Source of the DNA: Stutzerimonas xanthomarina DSM 18231
GTDB taxonomy: Bacteria > Pseudomonadota > Gammaproteobacteria > Pseudomonadales > Pseudomonadaceae
DNA: 64,000 bases
Direction of reading: 5' to 3'
NCBI RefSeq assembly: GCF_900129835.1
Contig: NZ_FQXA01000002.1
Location: 372,001 to 436,000 of the forward strand
Numbering within the stretch: the first letter of the stretch is position 1; each line of letters starts with the position of its first letter. Below the pieces are notes generated by a model that made no database searches, was not told the origin of the DNA, and worked only from the letters and a program-made list of their open reading frames with translations. The position numbers were made by a program, and so were the translations under genes. Shown in pieces: positions 41,914 through 50,198 of this stretch.

Positions 41914-41960
41914 TAGCGCCCTGTAACGCCGTGAGGCGTCACGTTCAGGAGTAACACAAC

Positions 41961-42902
41961 ATGGCAGGTCCAACCCGCGCCGCTGGCGCACCCAACTACA
42001 GCTCGTCCGGCACCGCCGGTTTCATTCCGGAAATTTGGTCCGGGAAACTGGTTGAGAAACTGTACGCAAGCACTTGTTTTGGCGAGATTGCTAACACCGA
42101 TTACGAAGGCGAGATCAAGAACAAGGGCGATACCGTCCAGATCCGCACCGTGCCGTCGATCACCATCAAGGACTACGAGATCGGTGGCGGCCTCACCTAC
42201 GAGAAGCCGACCAGCGATAAGGTCGAGCTGCAGATCGACAAGGCGAAGTACTTTGCCTTCGAGGTCAACGACATCGACCGCTACCAGGCCGATATCAAGC
42301 TGATGGACGAGTTCTCGGACGACGGCGGCGAGCAGATGAAGATCGCCATCGACACCGACATTCTGTCCCGTCACTACGTCGATGCAGCTGCCGAGAACGC
42401 CGGCGCTACTGCTGGCGCCAAGTCGGCCAGCTACAACCTGGGCGCTGCCGGTGCGCCGATCGCGATCACCAAGGAAAACGTCCTCGACGTGCTGGTGGAC
42501 TGCGGCTCGGTACTCGACGAGCAGAACGTGCCGGAGACCGGCCGCTGGGTCATCCTGCCGGCCTGGATGAGCGGGATGCTGAAGAAGTCCGACCTCAAGG
42601 ACGCCTCGATCATGGGCGACGCGCAGTCGGTCTTCCGTAACGGCAAGCTCGGCACCCTGGATCGCTTCACGGTGTACATCAGCAACAACATGAGCATCGT
42701 CGACGACGCCACCGCGGCGAAGAAGGCGACCAACATCATGTTCGGCCACAAGAAGGCGCTGACCTTCGCCAGCCAGATGACCCAGATGGAGACCCTGCCC
42801 AACCCGCAGGACTTCGGCAAGCTGGTGCGCGGCCTCAACGTCTACGGCTCCAAGGTCATCGACCCGAAAGCCATGGGCCACCTGTACGCCGCTCGCGGCT
42901 AA
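41961..42902 (+). CDS. Major capsid (coat) protein
   Basis: 313 residues, AGGAG upstream. Begins AGAPNYSSSGTAGFIPEIWS, a common coat-protein opening. Contains EGEIKNKGDTVQIRTVP, FAFEVNDIDRYQADI and WVILPAWMSGMLKKSD, typical of HK97-fold phage coats in podoviruses. Highest expression would be expected. Codon use is strongly host-like. Confidence 0.9.
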   Translation: MAGPTRAAGAPNYSSSGTAGFIPEIWSGKLVEKLYASTCFGEIANTDYEGEIKNKGDTVQIRTVPSITIKDYEIGGGLTYEKPTSDKVELQIDKAKYFAFEVNDIDRYQADIKLMDEFSDDGGEQMKIAIDTDILSRHYVDAAAENAGATAGAKSASYNLGAAGAPIAITKENVLDVLVDCGSVLDEQNVPETGRWVILPAWMSGMLKKSDLKDASIMGDAQSVFRNGKLGTLDRFTVYISNNMSIVDDATAAKKATNIMFGHKKALTFASQMTQMETLPNPQDFGKLVRGLNVYGSKVIDPKAMGHLYAARG

Positions 42903-42914
42903 CCCCTGCAGCAG

Positions 42915-42936
42915 AGCCGTCTTTCGGGGCGGCTTT
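42915..42936 (+). terminator. Hairpin after the coat gene
   Basis: AGCCGTC-TTTCGG-GGCGGCT (one G-T pair) followed by TTT. Short T run, so probably a partial terminator or mRNA-end stabiliser of the coat transcript. Confidence 0.5.
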
Positions 42937-42958
42937 GCCGTTTCTGGAGTAACGATTC

Positions 42959-43459
42959 ATGGATCTAGCTGATCTGATTGCAGCGGTGAAGGCCGCAGCA
43001 ACTAAGGATGCGCTCGAAACGCTGGTGAAGGACGAGCTCTCCCTCGATCTGGACAAGCGTAAAACGCTCAAGGCATTGCGTGCCGAGGTGCTGAAGGGGC
43101 TTGGCGAGACTGTGGAAGAGAGTGGCGACGATGATGCTGATGGCAGCGAAACCGGCACTGGCAGTCCTGGCGAAAGTCCGGAGAACGGCACCGCTGCCGC
43201 GCAAGCGCCTGAGCCAGCTGCTGCGCCCGCTCCAACGCCTGACCCAGAATCCACTGCTGCTGCGCCTCAGCCGGTCGCAGCGACAACGTCAATCGTCACA
43301 CCAACGCCAGCATCGGTAACCCCGCCTGCTCTGGACGAAGCGCCCGAACCGGCGATCAAACCCGCCGTAGGCAATCGCCTGCTGCGCCACAAGGTCACCG
43401 GCCGCACCGTCCTGTGGACGCCGGCCCTGTCCAAGCTGGCCGACCTGGAAGAGGTATAA
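42959..43459 (+). CDS. Hypothetical virion-associated protein with disordered linker
   Basis: 166 residues in three parts: an N-terminal helical domain (1-50, SLDLDKRKTLKALRAEVL), a linker of about 85 residues almost only Pro, Ala, Glu, Thr and Gly, and a C-terminal conserved tail (NRLLRHKVTGRTVLWTPALSK). The plan suggests a head decoration or head-fibre component. Function not known. Confidence 0.6.
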   Translation: MDLADLIAAVKAAATKDALETLVKDELSLDLDKRKTLKALRAEVLKGLGETVEESGDDDADGSETGTGSPGESPENGTAAAQAPEPAAAPAPTPDPESTAAAPQPVAATTSIVTPTPASVTPPALDEAPEPAIKPAVGNRLLRHKVTGRTVLWTPALSKLADLEEV

Positions 43460-43462
43460 GCC

Positions 43463-44152
43463 ATGGCGATCACCACCGTGGGCGAGGTCATCCGGCGCGT
43501 GAAGCTGATCTTGCAAGAGGTTACGCAGAACGGCACGCGCTGGACGAACGAAGAGCTGCTGGGCTGGCTGAACGAAAGCTATCAGGCCATTGTGGCGATC
43601 AAGCCTGATGCCAGCTCAGTGAACAAGGTGGTCGATTGTGTAGTGGGCTCTCGCCAGGAGCTGCCGGCCGATGGCCACCGCTTGCTCGACGTCGTACGGA
43701 ACACGGCGGCAGGGTCGAACGGCTACAGCGTGATGAAGACGAGCCGCAACGCTCTGGACGCCACGCGCCGCGGCTGGCACGGCGAAACCCCGAGCGTCAC
43801 GATCGAGCAGTTCGTGTTCGACGATCATGACCCCAGGCACTTCTACGTCTACCCGCCGGCCGCTGCGACGGCCAAGCTGGAAATCATCTACTCGGCGGTG
43901 CCACAGCCGCATGCGAATGCCCAGGCTACGGCCAGTTCTACGGAAGTGATCCGGCTCGGCGATTCGTTCGCGCCTGCCATCGTCGACTACATTTTGGCCC
44001 GCGCGTACAGCAAGGACGCTGAGCATGCGGCAAACCTGCAGCGGGCCCAGATGCACAGCAGTTCGTTCGTGAACATGCTGGGCGCCGAGGCTCAGGCAGG
44101 GATTGTCTTCAGCCCTAACCGTGAACGGGCCGGTAAGGGTGCGCCCGCATGA
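43463..44152 (+). CDS. Head-tail adaptor protein (DUF6682-like)
   Basis: 229 residues. Opening VGEVIRRVKLILQEVT followed by RWTNEELLGWLNESYQAIVAI matches phage adaptors that sit below the portal. A central strand region (FYVYPPAAATAKLEIIYSAV) follows. Overlaps the next gene by 4 bases. Confidence 0.75.
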   Translation: MAITTVGEVIRRVKLILQEVTQNGTRWTNEELLGWLNESYQAIVAIKPDASSVNKVVDCVVGSRQELPADGHRLLDVVRNTAAGSNGYSVMKTSRNALDATRRGWHGETPSVTIEQFVFDDHDPRHFYVYPPAAATAKLEIIYSAVPQPHANAQATASSTEVIRLGDSFAPAIVDYILARAYSKDAEHAANLQRAQMHSSSFVNMLGAEAQAGIVFSPNRERAGKGAPA

Positions 44153-44712
44153 GCCTCAATGACTTGGTCGAAAGCCTGATCATCGAGGTGCCGGGCTGCC
44201 CCCTGCCGACTATCCGCGACATGCTCCGCTGGGCGCAGCGCGAATTGTGCAGCGAAGGTAACGCTTGGATCGTTAGCGACGGTCCGGCGGTTGTCGGCGC
44301 CAATACTCCGTTCGCGGAAGTGGAAGTGCCGTCGGATGCCGAAACGCTGCGAATCGTGCGCCTGCTGCAGGACGGTCGTGAGCTCAAGCCCGGGTTGGAC
44401 TACCGCCAGACCGGAAGCAATGGCGTGGAGTTTCTGCGTACCACCCCGCAGAGCGTCACGCTGCTTGGCGCGATCGCTTGCCGCCCGGCCTATGGCAAGG
44501 ACATGCCCGCCGAGCTGATTAGCCGTTGGGCTGAAGCGCTGCTCGATGGGGCCCGCTCGCGCCTGCTGATGCTGCCGCAACCCTGGCGCGATGTGCAGCT
44601 GGCCGAGCACAGCCGGCGCAAGTTCTTGGATTACCAGGCCGAAGCGCGTTCCCTGGCCGTCGATGGTTACCAGTCCGGCAGCGTCAGGATGCAAACCCGG
44701 CGCTTCATCTGA
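44149..44712 (+). CDS. Second adaptor or tail-stub protein
   Basis: 187 residues. Helical start (LIIEVPGCPLPTIRDMLRWAQ), a beta middle (FAEVEVPSDAETLRIVRLL), helical end (ISRWAEALLDGARSRLLML). The layout parallels the gene before it, as in paired adaptors of podoviruses. Specific family not recognised. Confidence 0.65.
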   Translation: MSLNDLVESLIIEVPGCPLPTIRDMLRWAQRELCSEGNAWIVSDGPAVVGANTPFAEVEVPSDAETLRIVRLLQDGRELKPGLDYRQTGSNGVEFLRTTPQSVTLLGAIACRPAYGKDMPAELISRWAEALLDGARSRLLMLPQPWRDVQLAEHSRRKFLDYQAEARSLAVDGYQSGSVRMQTRRFI

Positions 44713-44761
44713 TACCCGAAACACCCCTTGAATCCTGCAAGTCAGCCCGGGAGGGCCACCT

Positions 44762-45166
44762 ATGTCTGCGTTTTCCGATTACCTCGAAAGCACCTTGATC
44801 AACGCCACCCTGCGCGGCGGCACCTATACCGGAGGTGGCGTGTACGTTGCGCTGTTTACGGGTGATCCCACTGATGCCGGTACCGGCGCCGAGCTGGTCG
44901 ACAGCGGTTATGTTCGTCAGCGTGCCCACGCGTCGGTCGCATCCGACGGCTTCACCGTGCCGGCGAACGGATCGACCAGCAACGCCCGCAACCTGATCTT
45001 CCCGGCCATCGTCGATGCGCAGAAGACGATCACCCATTGGGGCATCTTCGATGCGCAGAACAGCGGCAACCTGCTGTACCACGCTGCCATGCTCAACCCG
45101 AAGACCCTGGATCCGACCGACGTGCTGTCGTTTCCGATTGGCTCCCTGATCATCACGCTGAGCTAA
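44762..45166 (+). CDS. Phage virion protein (tail or head fibre-like)
   Basis: 134 residues. Pattern FSDYLESTLINATLRGGTYT followed by VYVALFTGDPTDAGTG and ITHWGIFDAQNSGNLLY occurs in phage proteins annotated as tail fibre or decoration. A small beta-sandwich is likely. GGGAGG upstream. Confidence 0.7.
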   Translation: MSAFSDYLESTLINATLRGGTYTGGGVYVALFTGDPTDAGTGAELVDSGYVRQRAHASVASDGFTVPANGSTSNARNLIFPAIVDAQKTITHWGIFDAQNSGNLLYHAAMLNPKTLDPTDVLSFPIGSLIITLS

Positions 45167-45170
45167 GCCC

Positions 45171-46550
45171 ATGCGTATCGGTCATTCACTATTCGGCGGA
45201 GCCGTCGCGGGGCTCGTCATCGCGTCGGGCGTTGCCGCGTGCACGGCCGGCGCATACGCGCAGAACGAGGTCACTCGCCATTTTGAAGGGCAGGCGACTG
45301 CTGTTGCGGTTGCAAGTGGCGATTGTCGACGGGTTGCAGGAAATTACCCTGCCACACTGTCATGCAAGGCCGAGGCGTCTGGCGCGGCATCTGTCGACTT
45401 CCGCCCCCTGCCTGTAGCAATCGCAGGCTCCGCGCAAGCGGCCGGCGCCGCATCGGTCGAATACTTCGCCTACAGCTTCGGCAATGCCAATGCGCGCATG
45501 GATGGCGCTCCGGTTCGGCGGGTCAAGCTGTTCCCGCGTCAGGCGCAAGCGCTTGCGGTTGGGGAGGCGGACGTTCAGACCTGGCAGCTCGGTTATGCGA
45601 AACCGGCCATAGGGCGTGCGTTCGGCTTCGGTACGACTTACCACGTTGGGCACGGTTTGGGGCAGGGGCTCGCATCCGGAAGCGGGGCGCCTGCGCTTGA
45701 ATTGGGCGCAGCCGGTTCTGGGCTAGCACCGGCCAGTGGTTCTGCGCTTGCCGCATTCACCATTGGCGTTGCGGGCATCGGTGACGCACCCGCGGCAGCC
45801 ATGGGGGACGCGGCTGTTACCCGAGGCGGAGTTCGTGAGTTCGATGCCAATGGCATTGGAGCTGCGACAGTAACGGCCGTGGCGGGTACGGTCGGCATCC
45901 ACCAGGCTCAAACCGGTCGCGCGGTTGCCCAGATCGTTGCCTATCCCAAATGTCAGATCGGTGGGAAAGGGCGGGCCATGGCGTCGGCTCACGGCGATGG
46001 CGATGGGCTGGGAACGGCTACGGGAGCGACCGCTGCGCCAGGTGATACCAGAGCCACGGCAATCGGGGCGGGTCGGTACCTGGCCAATGGGGCGGCAATT
46101 GCATCGGCGAAAGCCAGCGGCACCGGTAGTGGTGAGACTCATCAAACACGCGTCGTCGGCAAGCCTGGCAATAGCTCAGCTGTCTGCATCGGCGACGGGG
46201 TGCGCGTTGTCGTCGGCGGTGGCAAGGCCGGCAGCGCCGCCAGCATCACCATGATCGTTGGGCGCCGTACCGTCACGGCTGTTCCAGATCGTGTTGCAGC
46301 GAAAGCGAACGCGCGATCAGGTGCGACGGGCTTAGCCGTTCAGGGGAAATCAGCAATCGCCAACGCCTTGGTTCAAGGCCAGGGCCGGCGACGCTTGATT
46401 GGGGCGGGCGTCGCGTCGGCAGAAGCACATGCGCAGGGCGCAAACCAAATCAACGATCTACTACCGGCACCCGGGGAGCGCACGCATGTGGCTGGCTCTG
46501 CTGCCCGGTTGATCGTTATCGGCGAAGAACTGCGGCTGCTGGCCGCGTGA
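45171..46550 (+). CDS. Ala/Gly-rich repetitive protein with export-like N-terminus
   Basis: 459 residues. The first 31 look like a signal peptide (LFGGAVAGLVIASGVAAC...AYAQ), with either a lipobox-like VAAC or an AYA-Q cleavage point. The rest is very rich in Ala and Gly, with an irregular alternation of small and other residues (for example GQATAVAVASGD, GAASVEYFAYSFGNANARMD, GKGRAMASAHGDGDGLGTAT), suggesting a repetitive beta structure. Context is tail/fibre. I recognise no family. If truly exported, it would be unusual for a virion gene. Confidence 0.6.
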   Translation: MRIGHSLFGGAVAGLVIASGVAACTAGAYAQNEVTRHFEGQATAVAVASGDCRRVAGNYPATLSCKAEASGAASVDFRPLPVAIAGSAQAAGAASVEYFAYSFGNANARMDGAPVRRVKLFPRQAQALAVGEADVQTWQLGYAKPAIGRAFGFGTTYHVGHGLGQGLASGSGAPALELGAAGSGLAPASGSALAAFTIGVAGIGDAPAAAMGDAAVTRGGVREFDANGIGAATVTAVAGTVGIHQAQTGRAVAQIVAYPKCQIGGKGRAMASAHGDGDGLGTATGATAAPGDTRATAIGAGRYLANGAAIASAKASGTGSGETHQTRVVGKPGNSSAVCIGDGVRVVVGGGKAGSAASITMIVGRRTVTAVPDRVAAKANARSGATGLAVQGKSAIANALVQGQGRRRLIGAGVASAEAHAQGANQINDLLPAPGERTHVAGSAARLIVIGEELRLLAA

Positions 46551-46559
46551 GGATTGTCC

Positions 46560-46877
46560 GTGACGACATTTACCAAGCAGCCGCGCGACATCCTCGACTA
46601 CGACGTGGACATGAGCGAGTGGTTCGCATCGATTCCCGGCGATGACATCGAGGGCGTCGCGGTGCTGGTGGCCAGTGCCGCCGAGCCAGTGCCGACGCTC
46701 GAAGCCGGGCCTTCGCCGCACCCAGCCATTGTGCTGATAGGCGCGAACCCTGTGCGCTTCAAGCTCTGGCTAGGTGGCGGCACGCAGTACGTGGATTACA
46801 CGGTGACCTGCATCGTCACGACTGAGCAGGACCGCACGAAAGAAATCGAATTTAAGATCAAGGTGCGCGACAAATGA
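46560..46877 (+). CDS. Virion protein, probable fibre-region component
   Basis: 105 residues from GTG 46560 (TGAGGA six bases before); TTG 46554 is an alternative. Content: FTKQPRDILDYDVDMSEWF then FKLWLGGGTQYVDYTVTCIV, an Ig-like beta domain. Proteins of this type occur before tail fibres in phages. Overlaps the fibre gene by 4 bases. Confidence 0.6.
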   Translation: MTTFTKQPRDILDYDVDMSEWFASIPGDDIEGVAVLVASAAEPVPTLEAGPSPHPAIVLIGANPVRFKLWLGGGTQYVDYTVTCIVTTEQDRTKEIEFKIKVRDK

Positions 46878-48439
46878 GCAGCTTTGAAAACTTCGTTCAA
46901 TGTCGAATTGTCACGCCGCTGGCCGCCTCGGCAACAGATGTCGCACTTTATGCTGCGGTAGCGCCGTACAGACTGCCACCCGAGGCTGGCGGCGTGCTAG
47001 TGCTTACGGATAGCCCCGGCAACCCGAGCGTTGTCGAGGTCATCCGCTACAGCCATCGGACCGGTCTGGCGCTGTATGGGCTGCAGCGTGGCCAAGAAGG
47101 CACGACCGCTCGTGACTGGACTGGCCCCGTTTTCTGCTACCAGGCACTGATGGCAGGCGACTTCCAGTCGATTCTCGATGAGCTAAATGCGGGTATCGAT
47201 GGCAAGGTCGACAAGGCTACTGGCCAGTCGCTGATGACGGATGCCGAGCGGACCAAGCTGTCAGGCATCGCTGCGGGCGCGCAGGTCAATACCATTACCT
47301 CTGTGGCTGGCAAAACTGGTGTCGTCGCCCTGGCGAAAGGTGATGTTGGGCTGGCTAACGTCGACAACACCAGCGACGTGAACAAGCCGGTATCGACTGC
47401 CCAGCAGACAGCGCTGGATGGCAAGGTCGGCACAGGTGATGCCCGCCTGACCGATACCCGCGAGTGGACAGCCACCACGGTAGCTCAAGCGGAAGCTGAA
47501 GCAGGCACAGCGACAACACGGCGTGCGTGGACAGCCCAGCGTGTACGTCAAGCCGTCGCCGCCTGGTGGGCTGCCAGCGCCATGAAGACCAAGCTCGATG
47601 GCATAGCGTCCGGCGCTACCGCTAACGCTACCGATGCCCAGCTGCGGGACCGTGAGACCCATACCGGTACGCAGGGTGTGGGGACGATTACAGGACTAGG
47701 TACTGCTGCTACTGCGAATGTTCAGACCGGCCCGGCCGACACAACTGCCGGGGCGCTGATGGCGGTGGGGGCGTTTGGATTGGGCGCCGCAGGAATAAGC
47801 ATACCGACCACGGAAGTGTTTCAAGCGCCGGGCGAATACAGCGGCGAGCTGACCGTAACTGGCGTGCCGGCAGGGGTGGGCGGGCGTAGCCAACAGAAGT
47901 TTATAGGCACCCCGACCTATGGAATGCAGCTGCTTTTCAACGTAAACGATTCTGACACTTCCAATCCTAACGCTATCTGGTTCAGGCACTGGCGTGGGGG
48001 GTCGCCGGTAGGCAACTTCAAGCGGCTTGTGCATTCGGGCAACATCCTCGGCACCGTCTCCCAATCCGCTGGCATCCCCACGGGCGCGATCATCGAGCGC
48101 GGCAGTAATGCGAATGGGGAGTACGTCAAGTGGGCTGACGGCACTATGGAGTGCCGATATACCGAGAGCACGGTGAGAACCGCATCCAAGCAGATTAGCG
48201 GGACCACCACATACAACACAGGTGCGGTTGCCTTCGTTTTTCCCGCTGCATTCGCAGCAGCGCCTACTGTCTCCCCTCACTTTTATAGAGAGGTGGGCGC
48301 AATTTGCCACGGCGCAACAACCAGAGGTGATGCAGGGCTTACCACATCGGGCGTAGAGCTGATTGGATTCGTCAGTTCAACATCCGGCACGTCGACAGGT
48401 CGCCTCGGGTACGTCGCCCGCGGGCGTTGGTTCGTATAA
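46874..48439 (+). CDS. Tail fibre protein
   Basis: 521 residues. N-terminal attachment region, then fibre repeats (DAERTKLSGIAAGAQVNTI, MKTKLDGIASGATANATDAQ, with the K-L-x-G-I-A-x-G-A motif twice), and a C-terminal receptor-binding part with GAIIERGSNANGEYVKWADG, a known fibre-tip pattern, ending in a beta domain. It decides host attachment. Two chaperone-type genes follow. Confidence 0.88.
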   Translation: MSSFENFVQCRIVTPLAASATDVALYAAVAPYRLPPEAGGVLVLTDSPGNPSVVEVIRYSHRTGLALYGLQRGQEGTTARDWTGPVFCYQALMAGDFQSILDELNAGIDGKVDKATGQSLMTDAERTKLSGIAAGAQVNTITSVAGKTGVVALAKGDVGLANVDNTSDVNKPVSTAQQTALDGKVGTGDARLTDTREWTATTVAQAEAEAGTATTRRAWTAQRVRQAVAAWWAASAMKTKLDGIASGATANATDAQLRDRETHTGTQGVGTITGLGTAATANVQTGPADTTAGALMAVGAFGLGAAGISIPTTEVFQAPGEYSGELTVTGVPAGVGGRSQQKFIGTPTYGMQLLFNVNDSDTSNPNAIWFRHWRGGSPVGNFKRLVHSGNILGTVSQSAGIPTGAIIERGSNANGEYVKWADGTMECRYTESTVRTASKQISGTTTYNTGAVAFVFPAAFAAAPTVSPHFYREVGAICHGATTRGDAGLTTSGVELIGFVSSTSGTSTGRLGYVARGRWFV

Positions 48440-48449
48440 GGAGCACTCA

Positions 48450-48797
48450 ATGCACATCACCCTATCCCCCGTCCGCCTAGACGAAACCCTGACCGCCTCC
48501 CTCACCGGCGACGTGCTGACCCTCAACGGCCAGCCCTTCGATTTCACTCAGCTTCCCGAAGGCGGCACGCTGCCTGCTGACGCCATTGCATCAGAATGGA
48601 TCGTCGGTCCCGTATCGCGCATCAACGGCGAGCTGCGCCTGACCCTGCGGCTTCCTTATATCTCAGACGGAAGTCACTTTGCGCCTGAGCCGATCCACGT
48701 AACCGAAGACGGCCCTATCCCGCTGCCGCTCGACCCTGAGCCGGAGCCAGAAGTAATCGAAGAACCCGTTGTGGAAGAAGGGGTAATCGAAGCATGA
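48450..48797 (+). CDS. Fibre-associated small protein
   Basis: 115 residues from ATG 48450 (AAGGAG site), 10 bp after the fibre gene. A beta-rich front (TASLTGDVLTLNGQPFDFT, RINGELRLTLRLPYI) and an acidic Pro/Glu tail. Same pattern as many tail-fibre assembly helper genes that precede DUF4376. The frame is open far upstream, but overlaps the fibre there. Confidence 0.7.
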   Translation: MHITLSPVRLDETLTASLTGDVLTLNGQPFDFTQLPEGGTLPADAIASEWIVGPVSRINGELRLTLRLPYISDGSHFAPEPIHVTEDGPIPLPLDPEPEPEVIEEPVVEEGVIEA

Positions 48798-49189
48798 GCA
48801 TCGACTGGAGCCAACTGATCACCGCCGAAGACAAGACGGCACAGGCTCGACAAGCTCTTGTCGCAGATATCGCGGCGCGCCGGTGGCAAGCTGAGACGGC
48901 AGGCATCACCGTCAATGGCATTGCGATCGACACAGGGCGCGACAGTCAGGCACTGATCACCGGCGCCGCGGTATCCGCCATGCTGGATTCTGCGTATGCC
49001 CTTCGCTGGAAAACCCCGGCCGGCTTTGTTGATCTGGAAGGCCAGCAGATCATTGCGATGGCCACTACCGTTCGCGCCCATGTGCAGGCCGCGTTCGATC
49101 GAGAGGCAGATTTGCTGCAGGCACTGGCAGACGGCACCTTCCTCGACAAAATGCTGGAGGAGGGCTGGCCCGGTGCAGGGCGTGGCTGA
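48794..49189 (+). CDS. DUF4376 tail fibre assembly protein
   Basis: 131 residues with the DUF4376 core: AARRWQAETAGITVNGIAID, then TDRDSQ-like GRDSQALITGA, and a C-terminal helix. Family members lie after tail fibre genes and are thought to help fibre trimer folding. 4-base overlap with the previous gene. Confidence 0.78.
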   Translation: MSIDWSQLITAEDKTAQARQALVADIAARRWQAETAGITVNGIAIDTGRDSQALITGAAVSAMLDSAYALRWKTPAGFVDLEGQQIIAMATTVRAHVQAAFDREADLLQALADGTFLDKMLEEGWPGAGRG

Positions 49190-49307
49190 TGTTGGTCGCC
49201 ATCAGTATTGGCTAAATCGCGGTACAACAAGGGGAGAAATGAGCTGGCGCGGCACCTACGGCTCGAAACGGTGAGGGAGCGAAACATCTGCGTCCAGGGA
49301 CGTCCCC

Positions 49308-49763
49308 TCAACCCTGGGGCTTGTGTTGGTCTACAGCTAAAGCTGCCAGCAGCACGTTACATAGCACCAGATAGCCCTCTGCATGGCCGATGTCTTCATC
49401 AAAAAGCGGCTCCCCGTCTTCGTTGAGGAAGACGCCTTGGCGGTCCACCAGGAAGCTGCCAATGCCCGCAAGCTTTGCGCTTAGCTCGTCGAGCTTACGC
49501 ACCAAAAGCCGTCCGACTACCTGCCCTTCATGCATCGCCTGGGTTAGCTGCACTTCAACGACTATCCCATAGGGTTGGGTGCCCAGCTTGATCAGCGCTT
49601 GCGTCTCATCGTAGGTGGCCGGCACCTTCAAGTACATCAAGCCAGTACGGTTCCAGCTGTCGGCCATATCCGCGAAACGGTTCGTGATCATTGCCCAGCA
49701 GCTTCGGTGTTTATTGAGCAGCCGGGTGGCTTGATCAGTGTCGTTTATCAGTGATGTGAACAT
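49308..49763 (-). CDS. Antisense accessory gene (moron) in the late region
   Basis: 151 residues on the opposite strand to all other late genes, so it must have its own promoter, probably in the AT-richer 49764-49820 stretch (TAGAAT could be its -10). Soluble: TRLLNKHRSCWAMITNRFADM, QPYGIVVEVQLTQAMHEGQVV, LFDEDIGHAEGYLVLCNVLL. No family recognised. Such isolated genes are usually expressed in the lysogen and alter the host. Confidence 0.65.
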   Translation of the reverse strand: MFTSLINDTDQATRLLNKHRSCWAMITNRFADMADSWNRTGLMYLKVPATYDETQALIKLGTQPYGIVVEVQLTQAMHEGQVVGRLLVRKLDELSAKLAGIGSFLVDRQGVFLNEDGEPLFDEDIGHAEGYLVLCNVLLAALAVDQHKPQG

Positions 49764-49827
49764 CGGAAGATCCCTCGTTAGTTACAAATTGAGAATTCTA
49801 CGCACAGCGCATACGCAATTCACTGAC

Positions 49828-49848
49828 AGCCCGCACGGGCTTTTTTTT
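49828..49848 (+). terminator. Intrinsic terminator before the endolysin gene
   Basis: AGCCCG-CA-CGGGCT stem followed by eight T, 15 bp before the lysin ATG. It faces late transcription, so late polymerase must be antiterminated or the lysin is kept low. Confidence 0.85.
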
Positions 49849-49862
49849 GCTTGGAGAAAACC

Positions 49863-50198
49863 ATGAGCCTTGGCCAGAAACAGCGACAGTTCACCCGCCT
49901 GATCGGCTTACTAATTGAGTACGCCTACCAGCAGGGCTACGAGCTGACCTTCGGCGATGCTTACCGTGACCCGCGCGTGCACGGCCAGGTTGGCGAAAAG
50001 AAGTCGTATAGCTCTGCCGTCAGCCTGCATAAGGAGCGCTTGGCCGTGGATTTCAACCTGTTCAAGGATGGGCAGTACCTAACCCGGAGCGAGGATTACG
50101 CCCCGCTCGGGGAATACTGGGAGTCGCTTGGCGGCACCTGGGGCGGTCGGTTCAACGACGGCAACCACTTCAGCCTCGAGCATGGTGGCCGGAAATGA
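49863..50198 (+). CDS. Endolysin, M15-type peptidase
   Basis: 111 residues from ATG 49863 (GGAGAAAACC site). Zinc peptidase motif SLHKERLAVD (His56, Asp63) and NHFSLEH (His102), with the fold of L-alanyl-D-glutamate or D-Ala-D-Ala endopeptidases such as T5 lysin. It cuts peptidoglycan cross-bridges or stem peptides. It lies 14 kb from holin and spanins. No signal peptide, so holin dependence is expected. Confidence 0.82.
   Translation: MSLGQKQRQFTRLIGLLIEYAYQQGYELTFGDAYRDPRVHGQVGEKKSYSSAVSLHKERLAVDFNLFKDGQYLTRSEDYAPLGEYWESLGGTWGGRFNDGNHFSLEHGGRK

Noticed and set aside
41020..42881. Long antisense frames opposite scaffold and coat genes
   Set aside because: The plus-strand genes are clearly scaffold and coat. 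The antisense frames have no start signals.
48450..49189. Programmed frameshift pair as in long-tail assembly chaperones
   Set aside because: The two genes have own starts and ribosome sites, overlap by only 4 bases, lack a slippery run, and the second is a DUF4376 fibre helper.
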